Shown here one piece after another: positions 1 to 9,689 of a stretch of DNA of 64,000 nucleotides. Each line of letters opens with the position of its first letter. Positions within the stretch are counted from its first letter, which is position 1. The position numbers and the translations under genes were made by a program. Location: positions 27,794,605 through 27,858,604 of the forward strand of contig NC_067478.1 of assembly GCF_947179515.1 (NCBI RefSeq), in the 5' to 3' direction. The stretch comes from Apodemus sylvaticus (Eukaryota; Chordata; Mammalia; Rodentia; Muridae). Under the pieces are notes generated by a model, which made no database searches, was not told where the DNA came from, and worked only from the letters and a program-made list of their open reading frames with translations.

Positions 1-540
1 GCATATGGAGAGTACTGGAGAACAGTCCGAGGGAGTTGGTTCTCTCCTTCCACTTTGCTGTCTCCAGGGAAGAGACTCCAGCTACTTCATTCCGTCCAAG
101 TGCTGGGTAGCTCACCGAGTCCTCTCACTGGCCCACACTGTATCTTTTCTCCACACCAAGAAATTACCTTTCATGTGGTTCTCCACAGAAATTGCTCATA
201 CCGTGGGTCACGTAAGCATCCCTGTGCAAGTTCACGATTGCTCCTCAAAGGTCTCCCCTGCCTCAGGGGAGTTTCTATATTGACTTCTCAGCTCAAGGGC
301 CTCACCACAGAGAGGAGCCAAGTTGGCGGGTGACGCAGTGTCCATTGGTCCCTGAGCCTCGGTGACAGCTGCGGCTATTGGATCAGCCTGCTGCACTTCC
401 ATCTCGCCAGCCACCAAGGAGACGAGTCCAAATGCACTTGGGCCTGGCAGGAGGTGCAAACTCCGTTCCATTTCAGTGCAGTTGCTTCTGAGGGCCAGGC
501 CAGGGGTTGGTGTCACAGCGGAGACACACTGAGCCTGGGA
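1..540. other. Intergenic DNA, no recognised gene
   Basis: I recognise no repeat family or gene here. The minus strand is open for 94 codons at 232-516, but no flanking splice pattern or familiar domain supports it as an exon. Confidence 0.4.
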
Positions 541-559
541 AACCCCTAATCTTCCCAGT

Positions 560-745
560 CATTTCATTTATGTCTTCCAAGACAGGATCTCCTTATGTTG
601 CTCAGTCTGGCCTCATTTTCTCCACCGAGATGATGCCCCTCGCCTCAGCCTCTGAAGATCTAGAGCTACAAACAAGGTCCTGGAAGAGCCCAAGTCTTGC
701 CTTTGTGAGTGTGATCCTAGTCATTGAGCCATCTCTCCAGCGCCA
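560..745 (-). repeat. B4-like SINE (B1 part plus tRNA-like part)
   Basis: The plus strand carries a diverged antisense B1 core (gacaggatctccttatgttg) followed by the reverse complement of the tRNA-like SINE head (gagccatctctccagc) at 727-742. This is the B1-plus-ID arrangement of rodent B4 elements. Confidence 0.45.
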
Positions 746-985
746 AGCCCAGGTGTCTGGAGGAAGGCTGGGAACATATATTAAAAAAATATTGTAGGTA
801 TGTATCGCTGGGATTGGCGTTATGCCAATTTATAAAGCAGTTCTTTGAAAACTACACACCTAATACCTTGGATGGCTGTGCAATGGGACTCCATAGAGAA
901 GGACAGAAGGAGTCCTTGGGTTAATTTTTAGGAGCAAAAATCTCCTTTTTTGCACCAAACACAGAATAGAGATGTTGTTGGCAGC

Positions 986-1188
986 CCTTCTTCTTCTTCT
1001 TCTTCTTCTTCTTCTTCTTCTTCTTCTTCTTCTTCTTCTTCTTCTTCTTCTTCTTCTTCTTCTTCTCCTCCTCCTCCTTCTTCTCCTTCTTCTCCTTCTC
1101 CTTCTGCTTCTGCTTCTCCTTCTCCTTCTCCTTCTCCTCCTCCTCCTCCTCCTCCTCCTCCTCCTTCTCCTCCTCCTCCTCCTTCTTC
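986..1188. repeat. (CTT)n / (CTC)n polypyrimidine microsatellite
   Basis: About 200 bases of almost pure pyrimidine on the plus strand: a long CTT run, then mixed CTC/CTT. The long Ser, Leu and Pro open frames read across it come from the repeat and are not genes. The tract adjoins the tail end of a B2 element and may have grown from its A-rich tail. Confidence 0.9.
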
Positions 1189-1196
1189 GTTTTATT

Positions 1197-1358
1197 TATT
1201 TAATATAGGAGTACACTGTAGCTATCTTCAGACACACCAGAAGAGGGCATCAGATCCCATTACAGATGGTTGTGAGCCATCATGTGGTTGCCGGGAATTG
1301 AACTCAGGACCTCTGGAAGAGAAACCGTGTTCTCGGCCGCTGAGCCATCCCTCCAGCA
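1197..1358 (-). repeat. B2 SINE
   Basis: Reverse complement of a B2 element. It contains the typical blocks ccagaagagggcatcagatc, ccatcatgtggttg and gaactcaggacctctgg, and ends at the tRNA-derived head gctgagccatccctccagc. It is diverged by a few per cent to ten per cent by eye. Confidence 0.85.
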
Positions 1359-1374
1359 TCCTCCTCATGCTTCT

Positions 1375-1609
1375 TTTTTTTTTTTTTATTCGATATATTT
1401 TTTATTTACATTTCAAACGATTTCCCCTTTTCTAGCCCCCCACTCCCCGAAAGTCCCGTAAGCCCCCTTCTCTCCCCCTGTCCTCCCACCCACCCCTTCC
1501 CACTTCCCCGTTCTGGTTTTGCCGAATACTGTTTCACTGAGTCTTTCCAGAACCAGGGGCCACTCCTCCTTTCTTCTTGTACCTCATTTGATGTGTGGAT
1601 TATGTTTTG
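1375..1609 (-). mobile_element. 5'-truncated L1 3' end with target-site duplication
   Basis: Antisense L1 3' UTR beginning at its A-tail (T run on the plus strand), followed by the cgatatattttttatttaca signature. It runs back to a block (tcatttgatgtgtggattat) just past ORF2. A 13-bp direct repeat, TCCTCATGCTTCT, flanks it at 1362-1374 and 1610-1622, so this is a complete target-primed insertion. The same L1 subfamily occurs at 10947-12156 and 50449-50800. Confidence 0.85.
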
Positions 1610-1872
1610 TCCTCATGCTTCTAAAGACAATGGAGCCCACTCTAGAAAAGCAGAGGTATAATACAGAGAAAAGCATCCATGTCTCATGACAATGGGAGAT
1701 CTCACCTAAGAAAGCAGAGTTGAGAGACTGAGAAAAGAAATTTATGTCTTGGCCGTATCATCTGAGCTCTGGATAAAGTCAAGTCTTGACTGTTTCATCC
1801 CTGTATCTGCTGGGCCCAAGACAATGGTCCCATTGATTGAACAAGTCTGTTTGGACTAACCCCTAAGTTCCC

Positions 1873-2270
1873 TGACAATTTTTTTGTCCTTTTTTATTCT
1901 TTTTCTCTCATATATTATATCCCAACTGCAGTTCCCCTCCCTCAGTCTCTCCCCCCACCTCCTTTTCCCCCCAGATTCATGCCTCTCCTGCCCTTCCCTC
2001 AGAAAAGAGTAGGCCCCTCAAGGACATCAACCAAACACAACATAACAAGCTACAGTAAGACCAGGTGCATACCCTCACATCAAGGCTGGATGAGGCAACC
2101 CAGTAGGATGAAAAGGGTCCTAAAGGTGGGCAAAAGAGAGCCAGAGCCAGTCCCTGCTCCCACTATTAGGAATCTCACAAGAACACCAAGCTACACAATC
2201 GAGACACAAAAGCAGAGGACCTAGCTCAGACCACACTGATCTCTGCTGGGCCCACTTGAGTCCTAGTCTA
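1873..2270 (-). mobile_element. Old L1 (Lx-type) 3' UTR fragment
   Basis: The plus strand shows the pyrimidine-rich antisense 3' UTR of an old rodent L1 (cccaactgcagttcccctcc, then aaaagagtaggcccctcaag). It continues through the minisatellite at 2271-2434 into 2484-2720. Assignment to Lx is from memory of its style and was not checked against a library. Confidence 0.55.
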
Positions 2271-2434
2271 TTGATTCTGTGGGCTGTGTGCATGTGTCCT
2301 GGGTCCCTTTGTTGATTCTGTGGGCTGTGCGCGTGTGTCCTGGGTCCCTTTGTTGATTCTGTGGGCTATGCACGGGTGTCCTGGGTCCCTTTGTTGATTC
2401 TGTGGGCTGTGCGCCCGTGTCCTGGGTCCCTTTG
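2271..2434. repeat. Minisatellite, four copies of a 41-bp unit
   Basis: Units begin with ttgattctgtgggct at 2271, 2312, 2353 and 2394, exactly 41 bases apart. Each ends in cctgggtccctttg. They differ at only a few positions in the middle (for example tgtgcatg, tgcgcgtg, tgcacggg, tgcgcccg). The array sits inside the antisense L1 3' UTR. Confidence 0.9.
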
Positions 2435-2451
2435 TCTCCTATCCTTCCTCC

Positions 2452-2483
2452 CCTCCTCCTCCTCCTCCTCCTCCTCCTCCTCC
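2452..2483. repeat. (CCT)n microsatellite
   Basis: About ten CCT units, directly after the 41-bp minisatellite and before the L1 3' UTR resumes. Confidence 0.9.
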
Positions 2484-2720
2484 GCAGGACTCTCCAAGCT
2501 CCACCTAACGCTTGCTTGGCCATGGGACTCTGCTTCTGCTCGCATCCCGTTCATTACTGGTTGAAGTCTCTGGATGACAGTTGTGCTAGGCTCCTGTCCC
2601 AGCACTTCCTACAGGAAGGACAAACTGTACATTGGAAATTTGGGGGTTGGGTTGGTGTCTCATATCCCTCCACTTGCAGCCTTTCCCGGGTTCAGAGGAC
2701 AGCCGTCCAAACCCAAATTT
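2484..2720 (-). mobile_element. Continuation of the old L1 3' UTR
   Basis: Antisense L1 3' UTR text resumes after the simple repeats: tctctggatgacagttgtgc, aggctcctgtc, then ggttgggttggtgtc. The order matches the parallel element at 6285-7400. Confidence 0.5.
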
Positions 2721-2859
2721 TAAAAAGACCACAGGCAAAAGTGTCTTATCTTTGCCCTGAGGAAGACTTTATCTTTCTTCTCTTTATTGAGAAATTCCTA
2801 TTCTCTCACACAGATGGAAATGCTATGTCTAGCTTCCAAGGCCATGTTCTATACAAATG

Positions 2860-3085
2860 AATATGCTTAAAAGGAGAGTTAAGAAGTCTGTCAGAGCTCT
2901 CGCTCTTGCCTTCTTGCTCCCACTCTATTCCCCTCCCCCTCTCTGCCCATGTGTCCATGGCCGGCCTCTATTCCACTGCTCCTTTACACACACACACTCT
3001 CTCCCCCCCCCCTCTGCCTTTCTCTGTCTCTACTACCCTCTCAACTCCCCTCCCCATGCCCTGAATAAACTCTATTCTATACTCA
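2860..3085 (+). repeat. Possible LTR 3' portion with AATAAA
   Basis: A C/T-rich stretch runs into ccctgaataaactctattct, with an AATAAA at 3064-3069. Rodent ERV LTRs often end this way. No boundaries or duplications were found, so this is tentative. Confidence 0.3.
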
Positions 3086-3173
3086 GAAAAGAAAAGGAAA
3101 GAAAAGAAAAGAAAAGAAAAGAAAAGAAAAGAAAAGAAAAGAAAAGAAAAGAAAAGAAAAGAAAAGAAAAGAA
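3086..3173. repeat. (AAAAG)n microsatellite
   Basis: About seventeen tandem AAAAG units on the plus strand. Confidence 0.9.
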
Positions 3174-3327
3174 ACCCGTTGGAAGGCCTGAGGGAGCTCT
3201 GCAGAAAACTGTCAACAGAAAGGAGTTGATATTCTCTATTCACACCTGTATTCACACCTGCAGTAGCATGACCAGGGGCTCAGAATGTGTCTTTCTTGAT
3301 AGTATGCTCTAGTCTTCTAGGTGCCTC

Positions 3328-3347
3328 TGTGTGTGTGTGTGTGTGTA
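3328..3347. repeat. (TG)n microsatellite
   Basis: Ten TG dinucleotides at the tail side of the B3 element that follows. Confidence 0.9.
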
Positions 3348-3359
3348 ATTTTTCTTCAT

Positions 3360-3555
3360 CTCAAATTTTTATTACATTTATATTTATTTTATCTGTCTCT
3401 GTGTGTACTTGTTTGTACAGCCCAAAGCACACCATGGTACACCTGGCTTTCAGGACTCAGTTCTCTCCTTCCATCTTGTGAATCCCAGGGATCAAACTCA
3501 AGTTACCAAACTTGGTGGCAAGGGCCTTTACCCAAACCATCCTGCTGGGCCCTGT
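3360..3555 (-). repeat. B3-type SINE
   Basis: Antisense B3/B2-family text: tttattttatctgtctctgt, then ccagggatcaaactcaagtt and ggcaagggcctttaccca. It is diverged. Confidence 0.6.
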
Positions 3556-3616
3556 TGTTAAACATTAACCATCCTCTCTTTCTCTTTCCTTCCTTCCTTT
3601 CTCCCTCCTTCCTTTT

Positions 3617-3735
3617 CTCTTCTGAGACATGATTTCTCTTTGTAGGCTAGGTCAGCCTAGGACTCACTATGTAGCCCAGGCTGGTCTCAGACTCACAGTG
3701 CTCCTCCTGCCAAGTTTCTTGAGTGTTGAGATGGT
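3617..3735 (-). repeat. Diverged B1 SINE
   Basis: Antisense B1: ctatgtagcccaggctggtc, ctcagactcacagtgctcct. Confidence 0.6.
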
Positions 3736-4332
3736 GGGTGAGACATACCTCGCTCCATATTTATTTATTTCATCTAGAGTGAAGCACTCATGGGGAGAGC
3801 TTGGGATTCGGCTCAGCCACTCCCTTGTCAGATGTTAAAGGTTGTTGCTGCTTCCTCCTTAAACTGCTGTAAGATTATGTCTCCACCATATCTTACCTGC
3901 CACCGTTTGTGACACCTGCTTATTACCAAGCTCAGATTCTACATAACTATCTAAGTATCTAACCCAACTGCAATCCAGAGAAAGTGCTTGGTTAAATTCA
4001 GAGTGACGTTCCATGTAACTGACCTGAACACTGAACTATTAGGAAGGTGGGCCTGAGGAAAAAGGCTAAGTGTAGTAAGACTTCCTTTGCAAGCGTGAGA
4101 ACTTGAGGTCATAGCCTCAGCATTCATGGGACAAGCTGGGCTTAGCCATGTTCGCCTGTAACCCAGCACTGCGAGGAGACACAGGCACACTGAGGCTTGC
4201 TGCTGTCAGCTAAGCTCCAGGTTCAGTGGAAGACGCTGTCTGTAAGAATAAGGCAGAGGAATGGCAGTTCAGAACACATCCTCCTCTGGTCTCCATGTGT
4301 CTTCCCCCCCCCCACACACACACCTCAAAGTC
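3736..4332. other. Intergenic DNA, nothing recognised
   Basis: No coding potential, structured RNA or clear repeat was seen. A short C-run and CA tract at 4305-4325 borders the L1 that follows. Confidence 0.4.
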
Positions 4333-4720
4333 TTTTTGTTTATTCTTTACTCCATTTTTACAGTCCAGTCTTCATCCCCCTTCCAATCTGGACCCCTCCC
4401 CATCCTATACCTCCTCCCTCCATCTATAAGAGGATGTCCTCCCCCACCCCACCCCCAGGCCACCCCACTCCCAGACCTCCCCACTCCCCGGGGCTCAAGT
4501 CTCTTGAGGGTTAGGTGCATCTTCTCTCACTGAGTCCAGACCAGGTGGTTCTCTGCTGTATATGTGCCAGGGGTCTCTCACATCAGCTGGTGTATGCTGC
4601 CTGGTTGGTGGCTCAGTGTCTGAGAGATCCCTGAGGTCCAGGTCAGTCGAGACTACTGCTCTTCCCTGAGGTCTCCCTCCTCCTCAGCTTCTTCCAGCTT
4701 TTCACCCAATTCAATCACAA
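4333..4720 (-). mobile_element. L1 3' end fragment
   Basis: Antisense L1 3' UTR: the A/T-rich tail tttttgtttattctttactc, then ccagaccaggtggttctctg, ctgcctggttggtggctcag and ctgagagatccctgaggtcc. The region between is typical C-rich L1 3' UTR. Confidence 0.65.
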
Positions 4721-4823
4721 GGGTCCCCAGCTTCTATCCATTGGATGGGTGCTAGCATCTGCATCCAACTCTTTCAGCTGCTTGTTGGACACACAATCTT
4801 TAAAAATAACAATAAAAATAAAA

Positions 4824-4960
4824 AGCACGGTGTATGACAGTAGATACCTATAATCCCAGAACTCAAGAGATGAAAGCAGGATTGCTGTGAGTTTGAGACT
4901 GTCTTGGACTATACAGTGAAATCCTGTCTCCAAATTAAAAAAAACAAAAAACAAAAAACA
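4824..4960 (+). repeat. Diverged B1 SINE
   Basis: Sense B1: cggtgtatgacagtagatac, cctataatcccagaactcaa, ending in a CAAAAAA-rich tail. Confidence 0.6.
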
Positions 4961-4967
4961 AAAAAAC

Positions 4968-5115
4968 AGCTGGGCATGGTGGTCAGGAGTCAGAGGCAAG
5001 TAGATCTCTATGAGTTCAAGGACATCCTGATCTACACAAGGGGTTCCAGCTCAATGAGGGCTATGTTGAGAGACCCTGTCTCAAAAATAAGCAAACAAAT
5101 AAAACCTCAATAAAT
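4968..5115 (+). repeat. B1 SINE with internal deletion
   Basis: Sense B1 starting agctgggcatggtggtcagg. The 'cctttaatcccagcact' block is missing, and it ends in an A-rich tail. Confidence 0.65.
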
Positions 5116-5631
5116 AAATAAGTCCATGAAATGTTATATGCCTAATTTGGAATTAAGGGGGAACAAAGAGATGGTAATTAACATTGTTTGACATTGTAAT
5201 TAACATTGTTTGACATTTGTCATCATTCTAATTCCTCGCTGGATTCTAGATTCTAGGGGATAGTTAAAGAACTGAGAAGGTTTGCGGCTGCAGAGCACAT
5301 CAGTCACAGTACGATCCAGGTTCAAGGCTTACTGTGATCCGTGCTTTCCCGGGAGTCCTCATGCCCAGGGTACTGACGCCTTCCCCAAAGCCTTCCCTGC
5401 TTGGCATTAGACGTTGATAATCAACACTGGGGTAGAATTCATTTTCCTTCTTTCTTCCTTTCTTCCTTCCTTCTTTATTTTGATGGCTTCCCTGACAGAT
5501 TTGATTATTCTTGTATGCCCCCCATGCCCTTTCAAATGCATCTGTAGCTATGTCAGCTTGAGCCCTATTAAATTTATGGAGACAACACTTTCCTTAGAGA
5601 GAGCTGTCCTGAAGCTGGGGACTCATTGTAT
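5116..5631. other. Intergenic DNA, nothing recognised
   Basis: A short imperfect direct repeat (attaacattgtttgacatt) occurs twice near 5175-5220. Nothing else was identified. Confidence 0.4.
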
Positions 5632-5738
5632 CACCACCATCAGACACACAGCTGGTGCCACCACCATCAGACACACAGCTGGTGCCACCACCATCAGACA
5701 CACAGCTGGTGTCACCACCATCAGACACACAGTTGTGG
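5632..5738. repeat. Minisatellite, four copies of a 27-bp unit
   Basis: Units starting caccaccatcagacacacag begin at 5632, 5659, 5686 and 5713. The period is a multiple of three, which keeps frames open on both strands and explains the repeated-peptide ORFs there. No gene context supports translation. Confidence 0.9.
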
Positions 5739-5837
5739 TGAAAGAAATGTTTGTTGACTAGGCCAGGAAGGATGTAATGATCTGAGTTTAAATCATCCCG
5801 GTCTTTCAGACCTATACAGCATGCTATTAATTCGCCT

Positions 5838-5935
5838 GGAGTTTGGGGACCTGGCTCGCTGGTAGCATTCTTGTCTAGCATGGAGAAAACTCTGGGTTCA
5901 ATCCTCAGCCCCAAAAATAAACAACGAAGAGAAAA
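5838..5935 (+). repeat. ID-type (tRNA-derived) SINE
   Basis: Resembles a rodent ID element: gctggtagcattcttgtcta, then aaaactctgggttcaatcct and an A-rich end. The box-B-like ggttcaatcc is present. This is a SINE, not a tRNA gene, because no cloverleaf is kept. Confidence 0.55.
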
Positions 5936-6178
5936 TGGAGCTGACCTCCTCCAGAACCTGTTGCCCAGGTTGTTGTCTTTAGAATCCAAGTTTGGCTTCA
6001 TCAGATGACCTAAGTTCACCATGAACTTCTCCCAGGCCAACTATCAACTGTTAGATGAAGCCCGTGTACGCTGATTGCCACAGCTGCATGCTGCAACAAG
6101 ACAGAAGTCCCTTTATGCTTCCCCAGTTCCTTATCTCAGACGCTGCTCACCAAGTACACTGATTTCCCATGAGACTCA

Positions 6179-6268
6179 AGCCGGGTGCTGTGCTCATTCC
6201 TGTAATCCCAGGACTGAGTCAGGATGGTCCCTGGGAGGCTGAGACCAGCTTGGACTCAAAATGAGACA
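6179..6268 (+). repeat. Partial B1-like SINE
   Basis: Sense B1 start (gccgggtgctgtgctcattc, ctgtaatcccagga), truncated after about 90 bases. Confidence 0.5.
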
Positions 6269-7601
6269 CTGGATTTGTTTAAAGGATCTCTTTTTATTTA
6301 TTTTTTCCATTTATTTATTTGTTTGCTTGTTTATTCATTTTACATCCCGATTGCTGTATCCCTTCCCAGTCCTCACCTCCCCAACCTTCCCTCCCTCCTC
6401 CTCTGAGTGGGTAAAGGTACCACCCACCCCACCCCCATATATCCCCACCCTGGCACAGCAAGTCACTGCAAGACTAGATCCGTCCTCTCCCACTGAGGCC
6501 AGACCAGGCAGCCCAGCCAGGAGTACTGATACCACAGACAGGCAACAGCTTTAGGGACAGCTCCCACTCCCGTTGCTGGGGGACCCACATGAAGAAGGAG
6601 TTGCACACCTGACACATACGTGCAGGGACCTAGATCCAGTCCGCCGTGTTTGCTTTATTGTTGGTGGGTCAGTCTCTGAGAGCACCCAGGAGTCTGAGTG
6701 CCTTACTTGGCTCTGTTAGTCTTCCTGTGAAGTTCCTATCCCCCTTGGGGTCGTCAATCCCAGACCCAACTCTCCCATGAGATTCTCCAATGTTTGGCTG
6801 TGAGTCTCTGCATCTGTTTCAGTCAGCAGCTGGGTGGAACCTTTCACAAGACAGCTGTGCTAGACTCCTGTCTGCAAGCATGACCGAGGACCATTGATAG
6901 TGTCAGGGATTGGTGCTTGCCCATGGGATGGGTCTCAGGTTGGGCTGGTTATTGGTTGGCCATTCCCTCAGTCTCTGCTCCATCTTTGTCCCTGCATTTC
7001 TTGTAGACAGGACAAATTTTGGGTGAAAGTTTTGTGCGTGGGTTGGTATCTGTATCTCTCCACTGCTAGTCCTGCCTGGCTACAGGAGGTGGCCTCTTCA
7101 GGTTCCATAGCTCCACTGCTATGAGTCTCAGCTAAAGCACCCCCATAGGCTCCTGGAAGCCTCCTTCACCCCAGGTCTCTGGTATGTTCTAGAGATGCCT
7201 CCCCACCCCACCCCACCTGCCTCAGATCTCCATCCACTGTCCTGACCCTCTAACCCTCTCTCCTGTCTCTCCTCACATCTGGTCCCAAAGCCCCATTCCC
7301 CTCCCCATCCTCTGTCTCATTCAGTTCCCTCCCTCCATCTGCCTCCCAGGACTATTTCATTCTCCCTGCTAAGTGAGATTCGAGCGTCCTTGCTTGGGCC
7401 TTCCTTCTTGTTTAGCTTTTTTGGGTCTGTGGACTGTTGTGTGGGTATCCTGTACTTTATGGTTAATATATGTAGTACATACTATGCATGTCCTTTTGAG
7501 TCTGGGTTACTCAGAATGATATTTTCTAGCTCCTACAAAATTTATGATATCCTTGTTTTAAATAGCCAAATAGTATTTCATTGTGTAAATGAACCACATT
7601 T

Positions 7602-7606
<5 letters not shown>

Positions 7607-7681
<75 letters not shown>

Positions 7682-7701
7682 TCCTTCTTTCTTTCCTTCC
7701 T

Positions 7702-7772
<71 letters not shown>

Positions 7773-7811
7773 CTCTTTCTTTCTTTCTTTCTTTCTTTCT
7801 TCTTCTTCTTC
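7607..7811. repeat. (TTTC)n microsatellite
   Basis: About fifty TTTC units, with rare TTCC and CTCTT interruptions. It is contiguous with the T-rich tail side of the B1 at 7862-8027 and inside that B1's target-site duplication, so it grew from the B1's A-rich tail. Confidence 0.9.
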
Positions 7812-7861
7812 TGTTTTTTTTGTTTTTTTTTTTGTTTTTTTTTGTTTTTTTTTTTTTTTGT

Positions 7862-8027
7862 TTTTTGAGACAGGGTTTCTCTGTATAGCTCTGGCTGTCC
7901 TGGAACTCACTCTGTAGACCAGGCTGGCCTCGAACTCAGAAATCCGCCTGCCTCTGCCTCCCAAGTGCTGGGATTACAGGCGTGTGCCACCACACCCCCC
8001 CACACCCCCACCCCTCCACCCCCGGCT
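7862..8027 (-). mobile_element. B1 SINE inserted into the L1
   Basis: Young mouse-type antisense B1 (ttttttgagacagggtttct through gcctctgcctcccaagtgct). Its head side is extended by an irregular C-rich run. The duplication CACATTTTCTTT flanks the B1 plus its tail microsatellite at 7595-7606 and 8028-8039. Confidence 0.85.
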
Positions 8028-8257
8028 CACATTTTCTTTATCCATTCTTTGGTTGAGGAACATCTGGGTTGTTTCTAGTTTCTGGCTATTACGAATAAAG
8101 CAACTATGAACATAGTTGCACAAGTGTCCTCGTGGGATGGTGGAGCATCCTTTGGGTCTAGCTGGGTCTTCAGGTAGAACTATTTCTGATTAACTGAGAA
8201 ACCACCAGATTGATTTCTAGAGGGGTTGTACAAGTTTGCATATCCAAAAAGATCTCT

Positions 8258-8260
<3 letters not shown>

Positions 8261-8288
<28 letters not shown>
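8261..8288. repeat. (CAA)n microsatellite
   Basis: Nine AAC/CAA units between the L1 end and a B3 SINE. Confidence 0.9.
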
Positions 8289-8303
8289 TATCAAAACCCC
8301 ACC

Positions 8304-8490
8304 AATAAACCTATGCACCAGAGAGATGGCTCAGAAGGTGAAGGCACTTGCGGCCAAGGCTGATAACCCACGTTCAATTGCTAGACTCTCTGTAGTGGAA
8401 GGAGAGTGGGGACTCTGGAATGTTAGCCTCTGACCTCCACGTGTACCTTGGGGTGTGTGCACTCACGTGAAATAAATCAACGAGGTTTAC
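8304..8490 (+). repeat. B3-type SINE
   Basis: Sense B3: the head accagagagatggctcagaa, then gctagactctctgtagtgga, gcctctgacctccacgtgta and the tail gtgaaataaatcaac. Confidence 0.65.
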
Positions 8491-8574
8491 AAGTCTGTAG
8501 GTCTTGTGAGTGTTGTAAGTAGGCTGTGAATGTAGAGTTATCTAGTGTGTCTGAGGCCCTGGGTGTGACCACCA

Positions 8575-8900
8575 GCCCAGAAAGACAGCACAGGCCTGTA
8601 ATCAAAGAATTTAGAAGATGGAGGGAAGACAATCAGAAGCTTAGGATCATTCTTAGCCATATAGCAAACATGAGGCCAGAGCCCTGGGATACATGGGACT
8701 CTGTCCAAAACAGAAAATCTGCAAAAGAAAGTCTTAAAATTCATTTAGAAACTCAGTGAATTTTAGCTTAGTCATGTTTTGTAACCTTTAAAGATAAATT
8801 TTAAGTTGGGTGTGCCTTTAAATTCAGCACTCAGGAGGCAGTCTCTGAGTTTGAGGCCAGTCCAGGGACATGTAGTGAGGCACCCTGCCTCATAACAAAT
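8575..8900 (+). repeat. Two diverged B1/B4-like SINEs
   Basis: 8575-8735 has a weak B1 layout (cacaggcctgtaatcaaaga ... gggactctgtccaaaacag). 8800-8900 is a clearer sense B1 (gggtgtgcctttaaattcag, gagtttgaggccagtccagg). Confidence 0.45.
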
Positions 8901-8929
8901 GTATTTATATATATCTATTTATTGGGGAA

Positions 8930-9400
8930 ATTTCCACTTAAACTAAGTCCTGGCTGGGCCAAATGCATTAGTGTTCACTAACTCAAGTTTCCATAATACC
9001 CTGCTCCTTGGGTCTTTACCCAAGTGTGCAATACCTTTGAAACATTAGTCCTCATCCTCTGTTCACTGTGATATCCCAAGGGTGTTGATACAGTTGCTGA
9101 TGGAGCTAGAAAACTGTTTAGGTAGGGGTCGTGGTGGCCTCATCCATTAATTTAAAAGAGATGCTACAATTGGGTTCTTTGTGGTTTAACTGACTTGTGA
9201 GTAATTAGTTTGAGAGATGAATGGGTTTAATTAAGGAGGCCACCATTTCCTCATTGTATTTAACATCTCTCATTACAAAGAGCTAAGTTCTAATGATCGG
9301 ATTTTAAGATTTAAATTTCAGTTTAACCTAATGGCTTGTAATCAGGATGCCTTATAATCAGGATATCCAGGTTTCTCTTCTCTCCTCTCTCTCTCTCTGA
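8930..9400. other. AT-rich intergenic DNA, nothing recognised
   Basis: No gene or clear repeat was seen. A short TC tract lies at 9377-9400. Confidence 0.4.
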
Positions 9401-9535
9401 AAATATTCTTTTCTCATACAATATATCCTAATTATGTTTTTCCTCGGTCTACCCTCTACTCCCCCAAGTCCCTCTCTGCCCCCTCCCCACCCATGAGTCT
9501 ACTACTCCGTTGCTGTCTCTCCTTAGAAAAGAACA
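9400..9535 (-). mobile_element. L1 3' end fragment
   Basis: Antisense L1 3' UTR style text: ttctcatacaatatatccta, then pyrimidine-rich sequence ending in ccttagaaaagaacaggttt. Confidence 0.5.
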
Positions 9536-9537
9536 GG

Positions 9538-9689
9538 TTTTGTATTAGTCAGGGTTCTCTAGAGTCACAGAACGTATGGATAGTCTCTATATAGTTAGGG
9601 AATTTGTTGATGATTTACAGTCTGTAGTCCAACTCCCCAATAATGGTCAGCACAGGAGAGGTGAAATTTATGACGACATGACTTGTTTG
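9538..9689. repeat. Dispersed repeat fragment, family not assigned
   Basis: The text tgtattagtcagggttctct and gagtcacagaacgtatggat is a start I associate with a common mouse dispersed repeat, probably LTR-related. It directly precedes the retroviral pol remnant. Confidence 0.4.

Larger units (their letters stand above)
6285..8240 (-). mobile_element. L1 fragment: ORF2 3' end plus 3' UTR, split by a B1
   Basis: The plus strand shows the A-tail side first (tttttatttattttttccat), then about 1.1 kb of C-rich antisense 3' UTR. From about 7400 comes antisense ORF2 C-terminal coding text (gtccttttgagtctgggtta, aatagtatttcattgtgtaa), which resumes after a B1 insertion as catctgggttgtttctagtt to about 8240. 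It is 5' truncated, with no intact ORF. Confidence 0.8.

Noticed and set aside
232..516. 94-codon minus-strand frame with some codon-like character
   Set aside because: No splice sites, conserved domain or known product could be attached. Probably chance.
950..1435. 161-codon frame of Ser and Pro runs, and a parallel poly-Leu frame, on the plus strand
   Set aside because: They are translations of the CTT/CTC microsatellite, B2 and L1 sequence.
5632..5738. CRISPR-like repeat array
   Set aside because: Direct tandem units with no spacers, in a mammalian genome. It is a minisatellite.
5838..5935. tRNA gene
   Set aside because: Only box-like remnants are kept, with an A-rich tail. It is an ID-type SINE. 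B2 and B3 copies were set aside for the same reason.
7390..7964. Long frames of Phe/Leu/Ser (plus) and Glu/Arg/Lys (minus)
   Set aside because: They are produced by the TTTC array and an antisense B1. The same holds for 34120-34431, 53838-54223 and 63573-63839.
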